From: Pseudothauera lacus
GTDB lineage: Bacteria; Pseudomonadota; Gammaproteobacteria; Burkholderiales; Rhodocyclaceae
NCBI RefSeq assembly: GCF_003034845.1
Contig: NZ_PZKC01000012.1
Span: forward strand, 58,964 to 122,963
Direction: 5' to 3'
Length of the DNA: 64,000 nt
Shown here: in pieces, positions 28,931-36,306 of the stretch
How positions within the stretch are numbered: the stretch's first letter is position 1
How the letters are laid out: the number at the start of each line of letters is the position of its first letter
Translations under genes and position numbers: made by a program
The notes under the pieces: generated by a model
What the model was told of the DNA's origin: nothing
Databases searched by the model: none
Seen by the model: only the letters and a program-made list of their open reading frames with translations

Positions 28931-29260
28931 ATGAAACCCATCTCCTCACTCCCCCCCTTGGTTCTCCTGCTCTGCGCACTGACCCTGCCGGCTGCGGCCG
29001 GCGGCAGCGACGACCACGAACGCGCCCGCCGCGCCCTGCAGGCCGGCGAGATACTGCCGCTCACCGAAGTGCTGGCGACGCTTGAGCACAGCCATCCCGG
29101 CCAGATCCTCGAAGTCGAACTGGAGAACGAGCGCGGCATCTGGATCTACGAGATCAAGCTGCTGCAGGAGGGAGGCCGGGTACACAAACTCGAAGTCGAC
29201 GCGCGCAGCGGCGAGTTGCTGCGCAGCCGCAGCCGGCACAAGCGCGAGGAGGTACGCTGA
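28931..29260 (+). CDS. PepSY-domain protein preceding a two-component system
   Basis: A 109-residue exported protein: signal peptide (SLPPLVLLLCALTLPAAAGG) and a PepSY-like region (ERARRALQAGEILPLTEVLA, GQILEVELENERGIWIYEIK, then GRVHKLEVDARSGELL). The stop codon is TGA 29258-29260, and the regulator's ATG begins at base 29260, so translation is coupled. Such small PepSY proteins are frequently encoded directly before QseB/PmrA-like regulators and may act as periplasmic signal inputs for the sensor kinase. Confidence 0.85.
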   Translation: MKPISSLPPLVLLLCALTLPAAAGGSDDHERARRALQAGEILPLTEVLATLEHSHPGQILEVELENERGIWIYEIKLLQEGGRVHKLEVDARSGELLRSRSRHKREEVR

Positions 29261-29922
29261 TGCGCCTCCTGCTGGTGGAAGACGACCCGCGCCTGGCCAC
29301 CCAGGTGGACACCGCGCTGCGTGCCGCCGGCTATGCGGTCGACAATGCCGACAATGGCCGCGACGCCCTCCATCTGGGCACCCAGGAGGATTACGACGCT
29401 GTGGTCCTCGACCTCGGCCTGCCGCTGCTCGACGGACTGAGTGTGCTGCGCGGCTGGCGCAACGGCGGGCGCTCCATGCCGGTACTGATCCTCACTGCAC
29501 GCGACGCCTGGCACGAAAAGGTAGACGGCATCGACGCCGGCGCCGACGACTACCTCACCAAACCCTTTCACATGGAGGAACTGCTTGCCCGCCTGCGCGC
29601 GCTGATCCGCCGTGCGGCGGGCCAGGCCAGCGCCGAGATCTCCTGCGGCGCCGTGGTACTGGATACCCGCCGTGGCCAGGTGACGGCGAACGGTCAGGCG
29701 ATGCTCCTCACCAGCCACGAGTTCCGCCTGCTCGCCTACCTGATGCACCGCCGCGGACAGATCGTCTCGCGCACCGAGCTCGTTGAGCACCTCTACGCTC
29801 AGGACTTCGACCGCGATTCCAACACCATCGAAGTGTTCATCGCCCGCTTGCGCAAAAAGCTGCCAACCGGCTTCATCGAAACCGTTCGCGGCCTCGGCTA
29901 CCGTCTGCAGTGCCCGCCATGA
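29260..29922 (+). CDS. OmpR/PmrA-family response regulator
   Basis: A 220-residue transcription factor: receiver with DD at residues 8-9, phospho-Asp51 (VVLDLGLPLLDG), Thr in LTARDA and Lys in LTKPFH, and a C-terminal winged helix (LTSHEFRLLAYLMHR, NTIEVFIARLRKKL, TVRGLGYRL). It most likely binds the 39-bp elements at 28829 and 27778, controlling its own operon and the cytochrome/ferric-reductase operon. It overlaps its kinase gene by 4 bp (29919-29922). Confidence 0.93.
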   Translation: MRLLLVEDDPRLATQVDTALRAAGYAVDNADNGRDALHLGTQEDYDAVVLDLGLPLLDGLSVLRGWRNGGRSMPVLILTARDAWHEKVDGIDAGADDYLTKPFHMEELLARLRALIRRAAGQASAEISCGAVVLDTRRGQVTANGQAMLLTSHEFRLLAYLMHRRGQIVSRTELVEHLYAQDFDRDSNTIEVFIARLRKKLPTGFIETVRGLGYRLQCPP

Positions 29923-31283
29923 GCTCCAGCTGGCAGCGCTCGCTGCGCCTGCGCCTGCTCGCCGGCACCCTCGCCTGGATACTGGCCACGCTGGCTGTGG
30001 CCGGGTGGGGGCTGGCCGAACTCTTTCACCGCCACCTGGAGCGCCAGTTCCACGCCGAACTCAGCACCCACCTCGACCAGCTCACTGCGGCGCTGGTCAC
30101 TGACGATGTCCCGCACCTGGCCGTAGCGCTCTCCGACCCGCGCTTCGCCCGCCCCTACAGTGGCCTCTACTGGCAAATCGACCGCCTGCCCGATGGTGCC
30201 TCCGCCGAGACCGGCAGCCTGCGCTCGCGCTCGCTGTGGGATACCACCCTGGCGGTGCCCGACGACGCCCCGCCCGACGGCGAGATCCACATTCACCGCA
30301 TCGTTGGCCCCCAAGGACACCCCGCGCACGCCGTCGAGCGGGTCATTCGCCCCAGTGAAGCCCCTGCGGTGGCCTGGCGCCTGATCGTCTCCGCCGACAG
30401 CGCCCTGCTGCAAGCACCGCTGGCCGCCTTCAATGCTCCGCTGGGCGGTGCACTGCTCCTGCTCGGCAGCGGCCTCGTCGCGGCAGCCATCGTGCAGGTC
30501 CTGATCGGCCTGCGCCCGCTCGCCGCGTTGCGCCAGGCGCTGGCGCAGGTGCGCGAGGGTCGCAGCGCAGCCATCGCAGGGCGCTTTCCCGCAGAGCTCC
30601 AGCCGCTGGTGGACGAATTCAACGCTGCCCTCGCCGCCAATGCCGAGGTCGTCTCACGTGCCCGTACCCAGGCCGGTAACCTCGCCCACGCGGTCAAGAC
30701 CCCGCTGGCCGTCCTCGCCAATGCCGCAGCAGATGAACACAACCCTTTCGGCGAACTGGTGCGCGAGCAGGTCGCCACCGCCCGCACGCAGGTCGACCAC
30801 CACCTCGCCCGTGCACGCGCCGCCGCCGCCGTGCGCACCCGCGGGCTGCGCACCCCGCTGCGCCCCGCAGTCGACGGCCTGCTGCGGGTGATGGCGAAAG
30901 TGCATGGTGACCGCAGGCTCCACCTCGAACTCAAGGAATGCCCGGCAGACGCCGCCTTCCGCGGCGAAACGCAGGACCTCCAGGAGATGCTCGGCAATCT
31001 GCTCGACAACGCCTGCAAGTGGGCACACAGTCAGGTCTGCACGCGCATCACCACCGACGCCGGGCAACTCCACATTCTCATCGACGATGACGGCCCCGGC
31101 CTGCCCGAGGACATCCGCGAAGCCGTCTTCGCACGTGGCGTGCGGGCCGACGAGCGCGCCCCGGGCAGCGGCCTGGGGCTGTCCATCGTGCGCGACCTTG
31201 CCCAGCTCTACGGCGGTGACGTCGCACTGGAGCATTCACCGCAGGGAGGGCTGCGGGTGATATTGCGACTTCCCGCAGCCTGA
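29919..31283 (+). CDS. Sensor histidine kinase, PhoQ-like HisKA
   Basis: A 454-residue membrane kinase. One N-terminal helix (RLRLLAGTLAWILATLAVAGW), a periplasmic part of about 135 residues, a second helix (GALLLLGSGLVAAAIVQVL) and a HAMP-like region come first. The dimerisation helix has the phospho-His in NLAHAVKTPLAVL; this H-x-K-T-P form is that of PhoQ-type kinases. The ATPase domain shows LLDNACKWA, DDDGPGLP and GSGLGLSIV. ATG 29919 overlaps the regulator stop. The signal may be periplasmic redox or metal state given the neighbours. Confidence 0.92.
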   Translation: MSSSWQRSLRLRLLAGTLAWILATLAVAGWGLAELFHRHLERQFHAELSTHLDQLTAALVTDDVPHLAVALSDPRFARPYSGLYWQIDRLPDGASAETGSLRSRSLWDTTLAVPDDAPPDGEIHIHRIVGPQGHPAHAVERVIRPSEAPAVAWRLIVSADSALLQAPLAAFNAPLGGALLLLGSGLVAAAIVQVLIGLRPLAALRQALAQVREGRSAAIAGRFPAELQPLVDEFNAALAANAEVVSRARTQAGNLAHAVKTPLAVLANAAADEHNPFGELVREQVATARTQVDHHLARARAAAAVRTRGLRTPLRPAVDGLLRVMAKVHGDRRLHLELKECPADAAFRGETQDLQEMLGNLLDNACKWAHSQVCTRITTDAGQLHILIDDDGPGLPEDIREAVFARGVRADERAPGSGLGLSIVRDLAQLYGGDVALEHSPQGGLRVILRLPAA

Positions 31284-31327
31284 AACGCGGCGCTCAGCCC
31301 TCCCCCCCCTTGACGGGGCGATACCCG

Positions 31328-31344
31328 GTTAAGCCCGCTTTAAT
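31328..31344 (+). promoter_or_regulatory. PmrA-like direct-repeat box upstream of the hemolysin-family cluster
   Basis: GTTAAG-CCCGC-TTTAAT (31328-31344) is a direct repeat of xTTAAx with a 5-bp spacer, the form of PmrA/QseB-class binding sites. It lies about 45 bp before the first gene of the cluster. Two regulators of this class are encoded nearby (29260 and 35644); the second, inside the cluster, is the more likely partner. Confidence 0.35.
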
Positions 31345-31388
31345 CCCCGCCGCTTACCTTGGCGACACTTCGTTCCCCAAGGACCATC

Positions 31389-31991
31389 ATGACGGGCGCC
31401 CTGCAACGCATCCACTCCCGCCCCCAGCACCAGCCGCTGGTACGCCACGCGGTGGCCGGCCATCCGCGCCGGGCTGCGGCGGAGGACTTCATCCGCGACG
31501 TCTTCCGGCGCCGCTACGAAGCAGAAGTGCCGGGCTTCGCACCCAACCTGATGCTGCTCGAACAGGCGCCGCGCATCGTCGCCGCGGCCGGCTGGCGCGG
31601 TGCGGAGTCGGAAGCGCTGATGCTGGAGCAGTACCTGGACGAGCCGATCGAGCACGCCATCTCCCGCCTCGCCGGCCAACCGGTGCCGCGCGGGCGCATC
31701 GTCGAGGTCGGCAACCTGGCCGCCGAACGCCCGGGCGGCAGCGTGGCGGTGATCCTGGCGCTGGCCGCCCACCTCGACCAGCTCGGCTTCGAATGGGTGG
31801 CCTTCACCGCCACCAGCGAGCTGATCGGCATCTTCCGCCGCCTGGACCTGCCGCCGCTGGCCCTGGCCCCGGCCGACCCGCAGCGCATGGGAGCACAGGC
31901 GCAGGCCTGGGGACGCTATTACGACACCCGCCCGGTGGTGGTAGCCGGGCGCCTGCGCCTCGCGCTGGAGAAGGGAGGTGCCCGTGGCTGA
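31389..31991 (+). CDS. Thermostable-hemolysin-family protein (acyltransferase-like fold)
   Basis: A 200-residue protein of the family named after Vibrio thermostable hemolysin. The diagnostic stretch RGRIVEVGNLAAERPGGS is present, as are FIRDVFRRRYEAEVPGF and a C-terminal WVAFTATSELIGIFRRLDL. To my knowledge the family belongs to the GNAT/autoinducer-synthase-like fold, so an acyl transfer role is more plausible than pore formation; no signal peptide or membrane segment is seen. It overlaps the following AMP ligase by 8 bases and opens a five-gene cluster. Confidence 0.8.
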   Translation: MTGALQRIHSRPQHQPLVRHAVAGHPRRAAAEDFIRDVFRRRYEAEVPGFAPNLMLLEQAPRIVAAAGWRGAESEALMLEQYLDEPIEHAISRLAGQPVPRGRIVEVGNLAAERPGGSVAVILALAAHLDQLGFEWVAFTATSELIGIFRRLDLPPLALAPADPQRMGAQAQAWGRYYDTRPVVVAGRLRLALEKGGARG

Positions 31992-34155
31992 AGCCTTCTG
32001 GAGCGCGCTGCTCGCCCGCCGGCCGCAGCAGGACACCGTGCTCAGCGGTGCCACCGGCAGCTGGACCGCGGCCGCGATGCGCGACGAACTGCGCGCGCTG
32101 CAGGAACGCCTGGCGGACAGCCGGGTGGTGGCGGTGCTGGCCGACAACGGCCCGCCCTGGGTGCTGGCCGAGCTGGCCTGCCAGGACGCCGGCCGGGTGC
32201 ATCTGCCGCTGCCGGCCTTCTTCACCGCGGCACAACTGCAGCACGCCCTGCACACCAGCGGCGCCGACACCGTGATCACCGACCAGCCCGAACGCATCGG
32301 CGCGCTCGACCTGGGCTTCTGCCTCACCGGGCAGTGGCAGGGGCTGCACTGGATGCGCCGGGTGGTGGCGCCCGTGGAGCTGCCCGCCGGCACCGCCAAG
32401 ATTTCCTTCACCTCCGGCAGCACCGGGGCACCCAAGGGCGTGTGCCTGTCCGCCGCCGGCTTGCGCGACACCGCCGCAGCAGTGGTCGAGCGCCTGCACG
32501 AGCTGCCGCTGACGCGCCACCTCGCGGCGCTGCCGCTCGCCCTGCTGCTGGAGAACGTGGCCGGCATCCACGCACCGCTACTGCGCGGCATGCCCATCCA
32601 CCTGCCGCCGCTGGCCAGCCTGGGCTGGCAGGGCGCCGCAGGCTTCGACCCGGCCGCGCTCGATCGCCAGGTGCGCGACAGCGCCGCCGCCAGCCTGATC
32701 CTGGTGCCCGAACTGCTCAAGGCGTGGACCGCCTGGCTGACCGCCACCGGACAGCGCGCCAGCCCGGCACTGCAGTTCGTCGCCGTGGGCGGCGCCCGCG
32801 TGGCCCCGGCACTGATCGAACACGCGCGCGCGCTCGGCATCCCCGCGTACCAGGGTTACGGGCTGACCGAAGCCGGCTCGGTGGTCTGCCTCAACCGCCC
32901 GGGAGACGACGGCGACGGCTGCGGCGCAGCGCTCGCCCATGCCGCGCTGCGCTGCGCAGACGGCGAAGTGCGGGTACGCACCCGCGCCTTCCTCGGCTAC
33001 GCCGGCCAGACAGCGCCGGCGGACACGGAGTTCGCCACCGGCGACCTCGGCCACCTGGACGAGCGCGGCCATCTGCATCTGGACGGACGGCGCGGCAACC
33101 TGCTGGTGACCTCCTTCGGGCGCAACGTCTCGCCGGAGTGGATCGAATCGGCCCTGCTGGCCGACCCGCGGGTGATGCAGGCGGTGGTGAGCGGCGACGG
33201 CCGCCCCGCGCTGGCCGCGCTGCTGGTCCCCGCCCAGGGGGCGGACGCGGCCGCGCTGGGCGGACTCGTCGAGCGGGTCAACGCCGGCCTGCCGGACTAC
33301 GCCCGCGTCGCCCACTGGGCCGCGGTCGCCCCCTTCACCGCCGCCAACGGCCTGGCCACCGGCAACGGCCGCCCGCTCCGTGCGCGCATCGCCGCCGCTC
33401 ACGCCCACACCCTGGCCGCGCTGTACGGCGCGGCCGACGACGCTACGCCCTTCACCGACAAGGAAACCGAAATGTCCTTCTACGAGCAACTTCAGCACGC
33501 CACCGCCGCCGACCGCCAGCACCTGGTGGGCGCGCCCATCGTCGCCGACTGCCTGCAGGGCAAGGTCAGCCGCGCCGCCTACCTTGCCTTCCTCACCCAG
33601 GCCTACCACCACGTGCGCCACACCACGCCCCTGCTGATGGCCCTGGGCGGCCGCCTGCCGGAGCGCCTAGCGTGGATGCGCCCGGCGGTGGCCGAATACA
33701 TCGCCGAGGAAATCGGTCACGAGGAGTGGATCCTCAACGACATCGCCGCCGCCGGCGGCGACGCCGACGCGGTGCGCGCCAGCCGCCCGGAGCTGCCGGC
33801 CGAACTGATGGTGGCCTACGCCTGGGACATCATCAACCGCGGCAACCCGGCCGCCTTCTTCGGCATGGTCTTCGTGCTCGAGGGCACCAGCGTGGCCCTG
33901 GCGCTCACCGCCGCCGACCGCATCCAGCAGGCCCTCGGCCTGCCCGACGCGGCCTTCAGCTACCTGCGCTCGCACGGCACGCTGGACCAGGAGCACACCC
34001 AGCACCTGGCCCGCCTGCTGGAACGCATGACGCCGCAGGACCAGGCCGAAGTGCTGCACGCCGCCAGGGTGTTCTTCAAGCTCTACGGCGACATCTTCCG
34101 CGCCCTGCCGGCCGCTGCGGCCGAGACCGAAGCCGAGGCCGTGCCATGCAACTGA
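31984..34155 (+). CDS. AMP ligase fused to heme-oxygenase-like di-iron oxidase
   Basis: A 723-residue two-domain protein. Residues 1 to about 480 are an acyl-adenylate-forming ligase (ISFTSGSTGAPKG phosphate loop, QGYGLTEAGS, TGDLGHLDERGH). From Met497 on is a 227-residue TenA/heme-oxygenase-like oxidase with probable iron ligands in EEIGHEEW, FVLEGTS and LDQEHTQH. The two are usually separate genes. Here no stop intervenes, and AGGA plus ATG 33472 remain at the joint, so the oxidase may also be made alone. GTG 31984 is chosen as start because AGGGAGG lies 5 bases upstream. The A10 lysine of the ligase is not evident (NGRPLR). Likely action: activation and oxidative processing of an acyl substrate. 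Confidence 0.82.
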   Translation: MAEAFWSALLARRPQQDTVLSGATGSWTAAAMRDELRALQERLADSRVVAVLADNGPPWVLAELACQDAGRVHLPLPAFFTAAQLQHALHTSGADTVITDQPERIGALDLGFCLTGQWQGLHWMRRVVAPVELPAGTAKISFTSGSTGAPKGVCLSAAGLRDTAAAVVERLHELPLTRHLAALPLALLLENVAGIHAPLLRGMPIHLPPLASLGWQGAAGFDPAALDRQVRDSAAASLILVPELLKAWTAWLTATGQRASPALQFVAVGGARVAPALIEHARALGIPAYQGYGLTEAGSVVCLNRPGDDGDGCGAALAHAALRCADGEVRVRTRAFLGYAGQTAPADTEFATGDLGHLDERGHLHLDGRRGNLLVTSFGRNVSPEWIESALLADPRVMQAVVSGDGRPALAALLVPAQGADAAALGGLVERVNAGLPDYARVAHWAAVAPFTAANGLATGNGRPLRARIAAAHAHTLAALYGAADDATPFTDKETEMSFYEQLQHATAADRQHLVGAPIVADCLQGKVSRAAYLAFLTQAYHHVRHTTPLLMALGGRLPERLAWMRPAVAEYIAEEIGHEEWILNDIAAAGGDADAVRASRPELPAELMVAYAWDIINRGNPAAFFGMVFVLEGTSVALALTAADRIQQALGLPDAAFSYLRSHGTLDQEHTQHLARLLERMTPQDQAEVLHAARVFFKLYGDIFRALPAAAAETEAEAVPCN

Positions 34156-34943
34156 AGGACGCCCGCATCGTACTCACCGGCGCCAGCGGCGGCCTGGGCG
34201 AGGCGCTCGCCCGCCAGCTGGCCGGCGCCGGCGCGGCCCTGCTGCTCACCGCGCGCGACGCCGCCCGTCTGGCCGCCATCCCCCTGCCCGGGGGCAGCGA
34301 GGTGCAGCGGCTGGCGGTGGACCTCACCCAGCCGGCGGGCGTCGCCGCGCTGGCCGGCGCGGCCCACGCCTTTCGCGCCAACGTGCTGATCAACAACGCC
34401 GGCATCGGCGGTTTCGGCCTGCTGGAAGCGCAGGACCGCGCCACCGTGGACGCCATCCTGGCCACCAACCTGGCCGCGCCGATGCACCTCACCCAGGCCT
34501 TGCTGCCACTGCTGCGCGAGCAGCCGGCCGCCGCCATCGTGAACATCGGCTCCTCCTTCGGCAGCATTCCGTTTGCCGGCTTCGCCGCCTATTCCGCCGC
34601 CAAGGCCGGACTGCGCGCCTTCTCCCAGGCCCTGCGCCGGGAACTGGCCGACGCCCCGGTACGCGTGCTGCACGTCGCCCCGCGCGCCATCGACACGCCG
34701 CTCAACCCGCCCGCGGTAGTGGCGCTCAACAGCGCGCTGGGCAGCGCCTGCGACAGCCCCGACACGGTTGCCGCGCAGATCGTCGCGATGCTGCAGCACG
34801 GCCCCGACGAGCGCCACATCGGCTTCCCGGAAGGCCTGTTCGCCTGGCTCAACGGCGCCGCCCCGCGGCTGCTCGACCGCGGCCTGGCCGGCAAGCTCGC
34901 CATCATCAAGCGCCACGCCTCCGCTCCCGCGGACGCGCGCTAA
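34146..34943 (+). CDS. Short-chain dehydrogenase/reductase
   Basis: A 265-residue classical SDR: cofactor loop TGASGGLGEALA, NNAGIGG, catalytic Ser in NIGSSFGS, and Tyr/Lys in AYSAAKAGL. ARD after the second strand suggests NADP(H). It overlaps the fusion gene by 10 bases, so its product very probably acts in the same pathway, for instance reducing a carbonyl made by the oxidase or ligase. The C-terminal FAWLNGAAPRLLDRGLAGK looks amphipathic and could touch the membrane. Confidence 0.9.
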   Translation: MQLKDARIVLTGASGGLGEALARQLAGAGAALLLTARDAARLAAIPLPGGSEVQRLAVDLTQPAGVAALAGAAHAFRANVLINNAGIGGFGLLEAQDRATVDAILATNLAAPMHLTQALLPLLREQPAAAIVNIGSSFGSIPFAGFAAYSAAKAGLRAFSQALRRELADAPVRVLHVAPRAIDTPLNPPAVVALNSALGSACDSPDTVAAQIVAMLQHGPDERHIGFPEGLFAWLNGAAPRLLDRGLAGKLAIIKRHASAPADAR

Positions 34944-34979
34944 ACGCCACCCCACACACCACGCACGAGGACACCTTCC

Positions 34980-35642
34980 ATGTCACGCCCCAGCACCATC
35001 ATCCGCAACCTGCTCGCGGCCTCCGCGCTGTGCTTCGGCCTGAGCGCCGCGGCACAGCCCGAAGCACCTGAAGAAGTGATTCGCCCCATCCAGCAGCGCT
35101 GGGCGGAAATCAAGTACAGGCAACCCGAGAAGCAGCAGGCCGAGCTCTACCATACCCTCGCCGAGCAGGCCCGCCAGCTCAGCGAGTCGCACCCCAACCT
35201 CGCCCCCGCGCTGATCTGGGAGGGCATCGTGGTCTCCAGCGAAGCCGGTGCCCGCGGCGGCCTGGGGGCGCTGTCGCTGGCCAAGCGCGCGCGCGACCTG
35301 CTGGAAGAGAGCCTGAAGCTCGACGAGGCCGCGCTCAACGGCTCGGCCTACACCAGCCTCGCCACCCTGTACGCCAAGGTGCCGCGCTGGCCGCTGAGCT
35401 TCGGCGACAAGGCGCGTGCGGAGGAGTTGTTCCGCAAGTCGCTCGCCCTCAACCCGGACGGGATTGACCCCAACTTCTTCTACGGCGAGTATCTGGTCGA
35501 TGAAGGCCGCGTGGCCGAAGGGCGCGAACATCTGCGCAAGGCCCTGCAGGCGCCGCCGCGCCCCGGGCGCGAGCTCGCCGACCAGGGCCGCCGCGAGGAA
35601 GCCCGCGCCCTGCTCGCCCGTCTCGACAAGGAAGGACGCTGA
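34980..35642 (+). CDS. Exported TPR-repeat protein (TatT-like)
   Basis: A 220-residue periplasmic protein. The signal peptide (NLLAASALCFGLSAAA) is followed by helical repeats (YHTLAEQARQLSESHPN, ARDLLEESLKLDEAALNG, KARAEELFRKSLALNP). The LATLYAKVPRWPLSFGD and DPNFFYGEYLVDEG stretches resemble TatT-type TPR proteins that bind small hydrophobic ligands next to TRAP transporters; this is a weak resemblance. It lies between the SDR and a response regulator (1 bp), so it could present the pathway product to the sensor kinase. Confidence 0.75.
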   Translation: MSRPSTIIRNLLAASALCFGLSAAAQPEAPEEVIRPIQQRWAEIKYRQPEKQQAELYHTLAEQARQLSESHPNLAPALIWEGIVVSSEAGARGGLGALSLAKRARDLLEESLKLDEAALNGSAYTSLATLYAKVPRWPLSFGDKARAEELFRKSLALNPDGIDPNFFYGEYLVDEGRVAEGREHLRKALQAPPRPGRELADQGRREEARALLARLDKEGR

Positions 35643-35643
35643 A

Positions 35644-36306
35644 TTGCGCATTCTGCTGGTGGAAGACGACCCCCTGCTCGGCGACGGCATCCGCGCCGGG
35701 TTGAGCCTGGCCGGCTACGCCGCGGACTGGGTGCGCAACGGCGAGCAGGCCCTCGCCGCGCTCGCCAGCCACCAGTACGACGCCTGCGTACTCGACCTCG
35801 GCCTGCCGGGCAAGGACGGCATCGCCGTGCTGCAGGAGATGCGCCGGCGCGGCGACCGCAGCCCGGTGCTGGTGCTGACCGCGCGCGACACCCAGGCCGA
35901 CAAGATCGGCGGACTGGACGCCGGGGCGGACGACTACCTGACCAAGCCCTTCGACCTGGCCGAACTGCAGGCCCGCATCCGCGCCCTGCTGCGCCGTGCC
36001 GGCGGGCAGGCCCAGCCGGTGCTGAGCCATCGCGACGTCACCCTGGACCCGGCCAGCAAGCGGGTGACCTGCGCCGGCCAGGACGTGGCGCTGTCCGCCC
36101 GCGAGTTCGCCCTGCTGCAGGAGCTGATGCGCCATCCCCAGCACATCCGCAGCCGCAGCCAGCTGGAGGAAAGCCTCTACGCCTGGGGCGAGGAAGCCGG
36201 CAGCAACACCGTTGAGGTGTATGTCCACCATCTGCGCAAGAAGCTGGGCGCCGACTTCATCCGCACCGTGCGTGGCCTGGGCTACCAGCTGGGCGAGGGG
36301 CGATGA
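35644..36306 (+). CDS. OmpR/QseB-family response regulator
   Basis: A 220-residue regulator: receiver with DD at 8-9, phospho-Asp51 (VLDLGLPGKDG), LTARDT and TKPFD, then a winged helix (LSAREFALLQELMRH, NTVEVYVHHLRKKLG, TVRGLGYQL). The start is TTG 35644 (MRILLVEDD), one base after the stop of the TPR gene, with AAGGA upstream; no ATG or GTG fits the first receiver strand. It is paralogous to the regulator at 29260. Candidate target: the GTTAAG box at 31328. Confidence 0.92.
   Translation: MRILLVEDDPLLGDGIRAGLSLAGYAADWVRNGEQALAALASHQYDACVLDLGLPGKDGIAVLQEMRRRGDRSPVLVLTARDTQADKIGGLDAGADDYLTKPFDLAELQARIRALLRRAGGQAQPVLSHRDVTLDPASKRVTCAGQDVALSAREFALLQELMRHPQHIRSRSQLEESLYAWGEEAGSNTVEVYVHHLRKKLGADFIRTVRGLGYQLGEGR

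Noticed and set aside
31389..31991. True pore-forming hemolysin
   Set aside because: The name comes from a family label; the protein has no signal peptide or membrane-insertion segment and sits in an enzyme cluster.
32334..34145. Arginine-rich plus-strand frame upstream of the SDR start
   Set aside because: Same frame as the SDR but overlaps the ligase-oxidase gene; only the part from ATG 34146 has SDR features.
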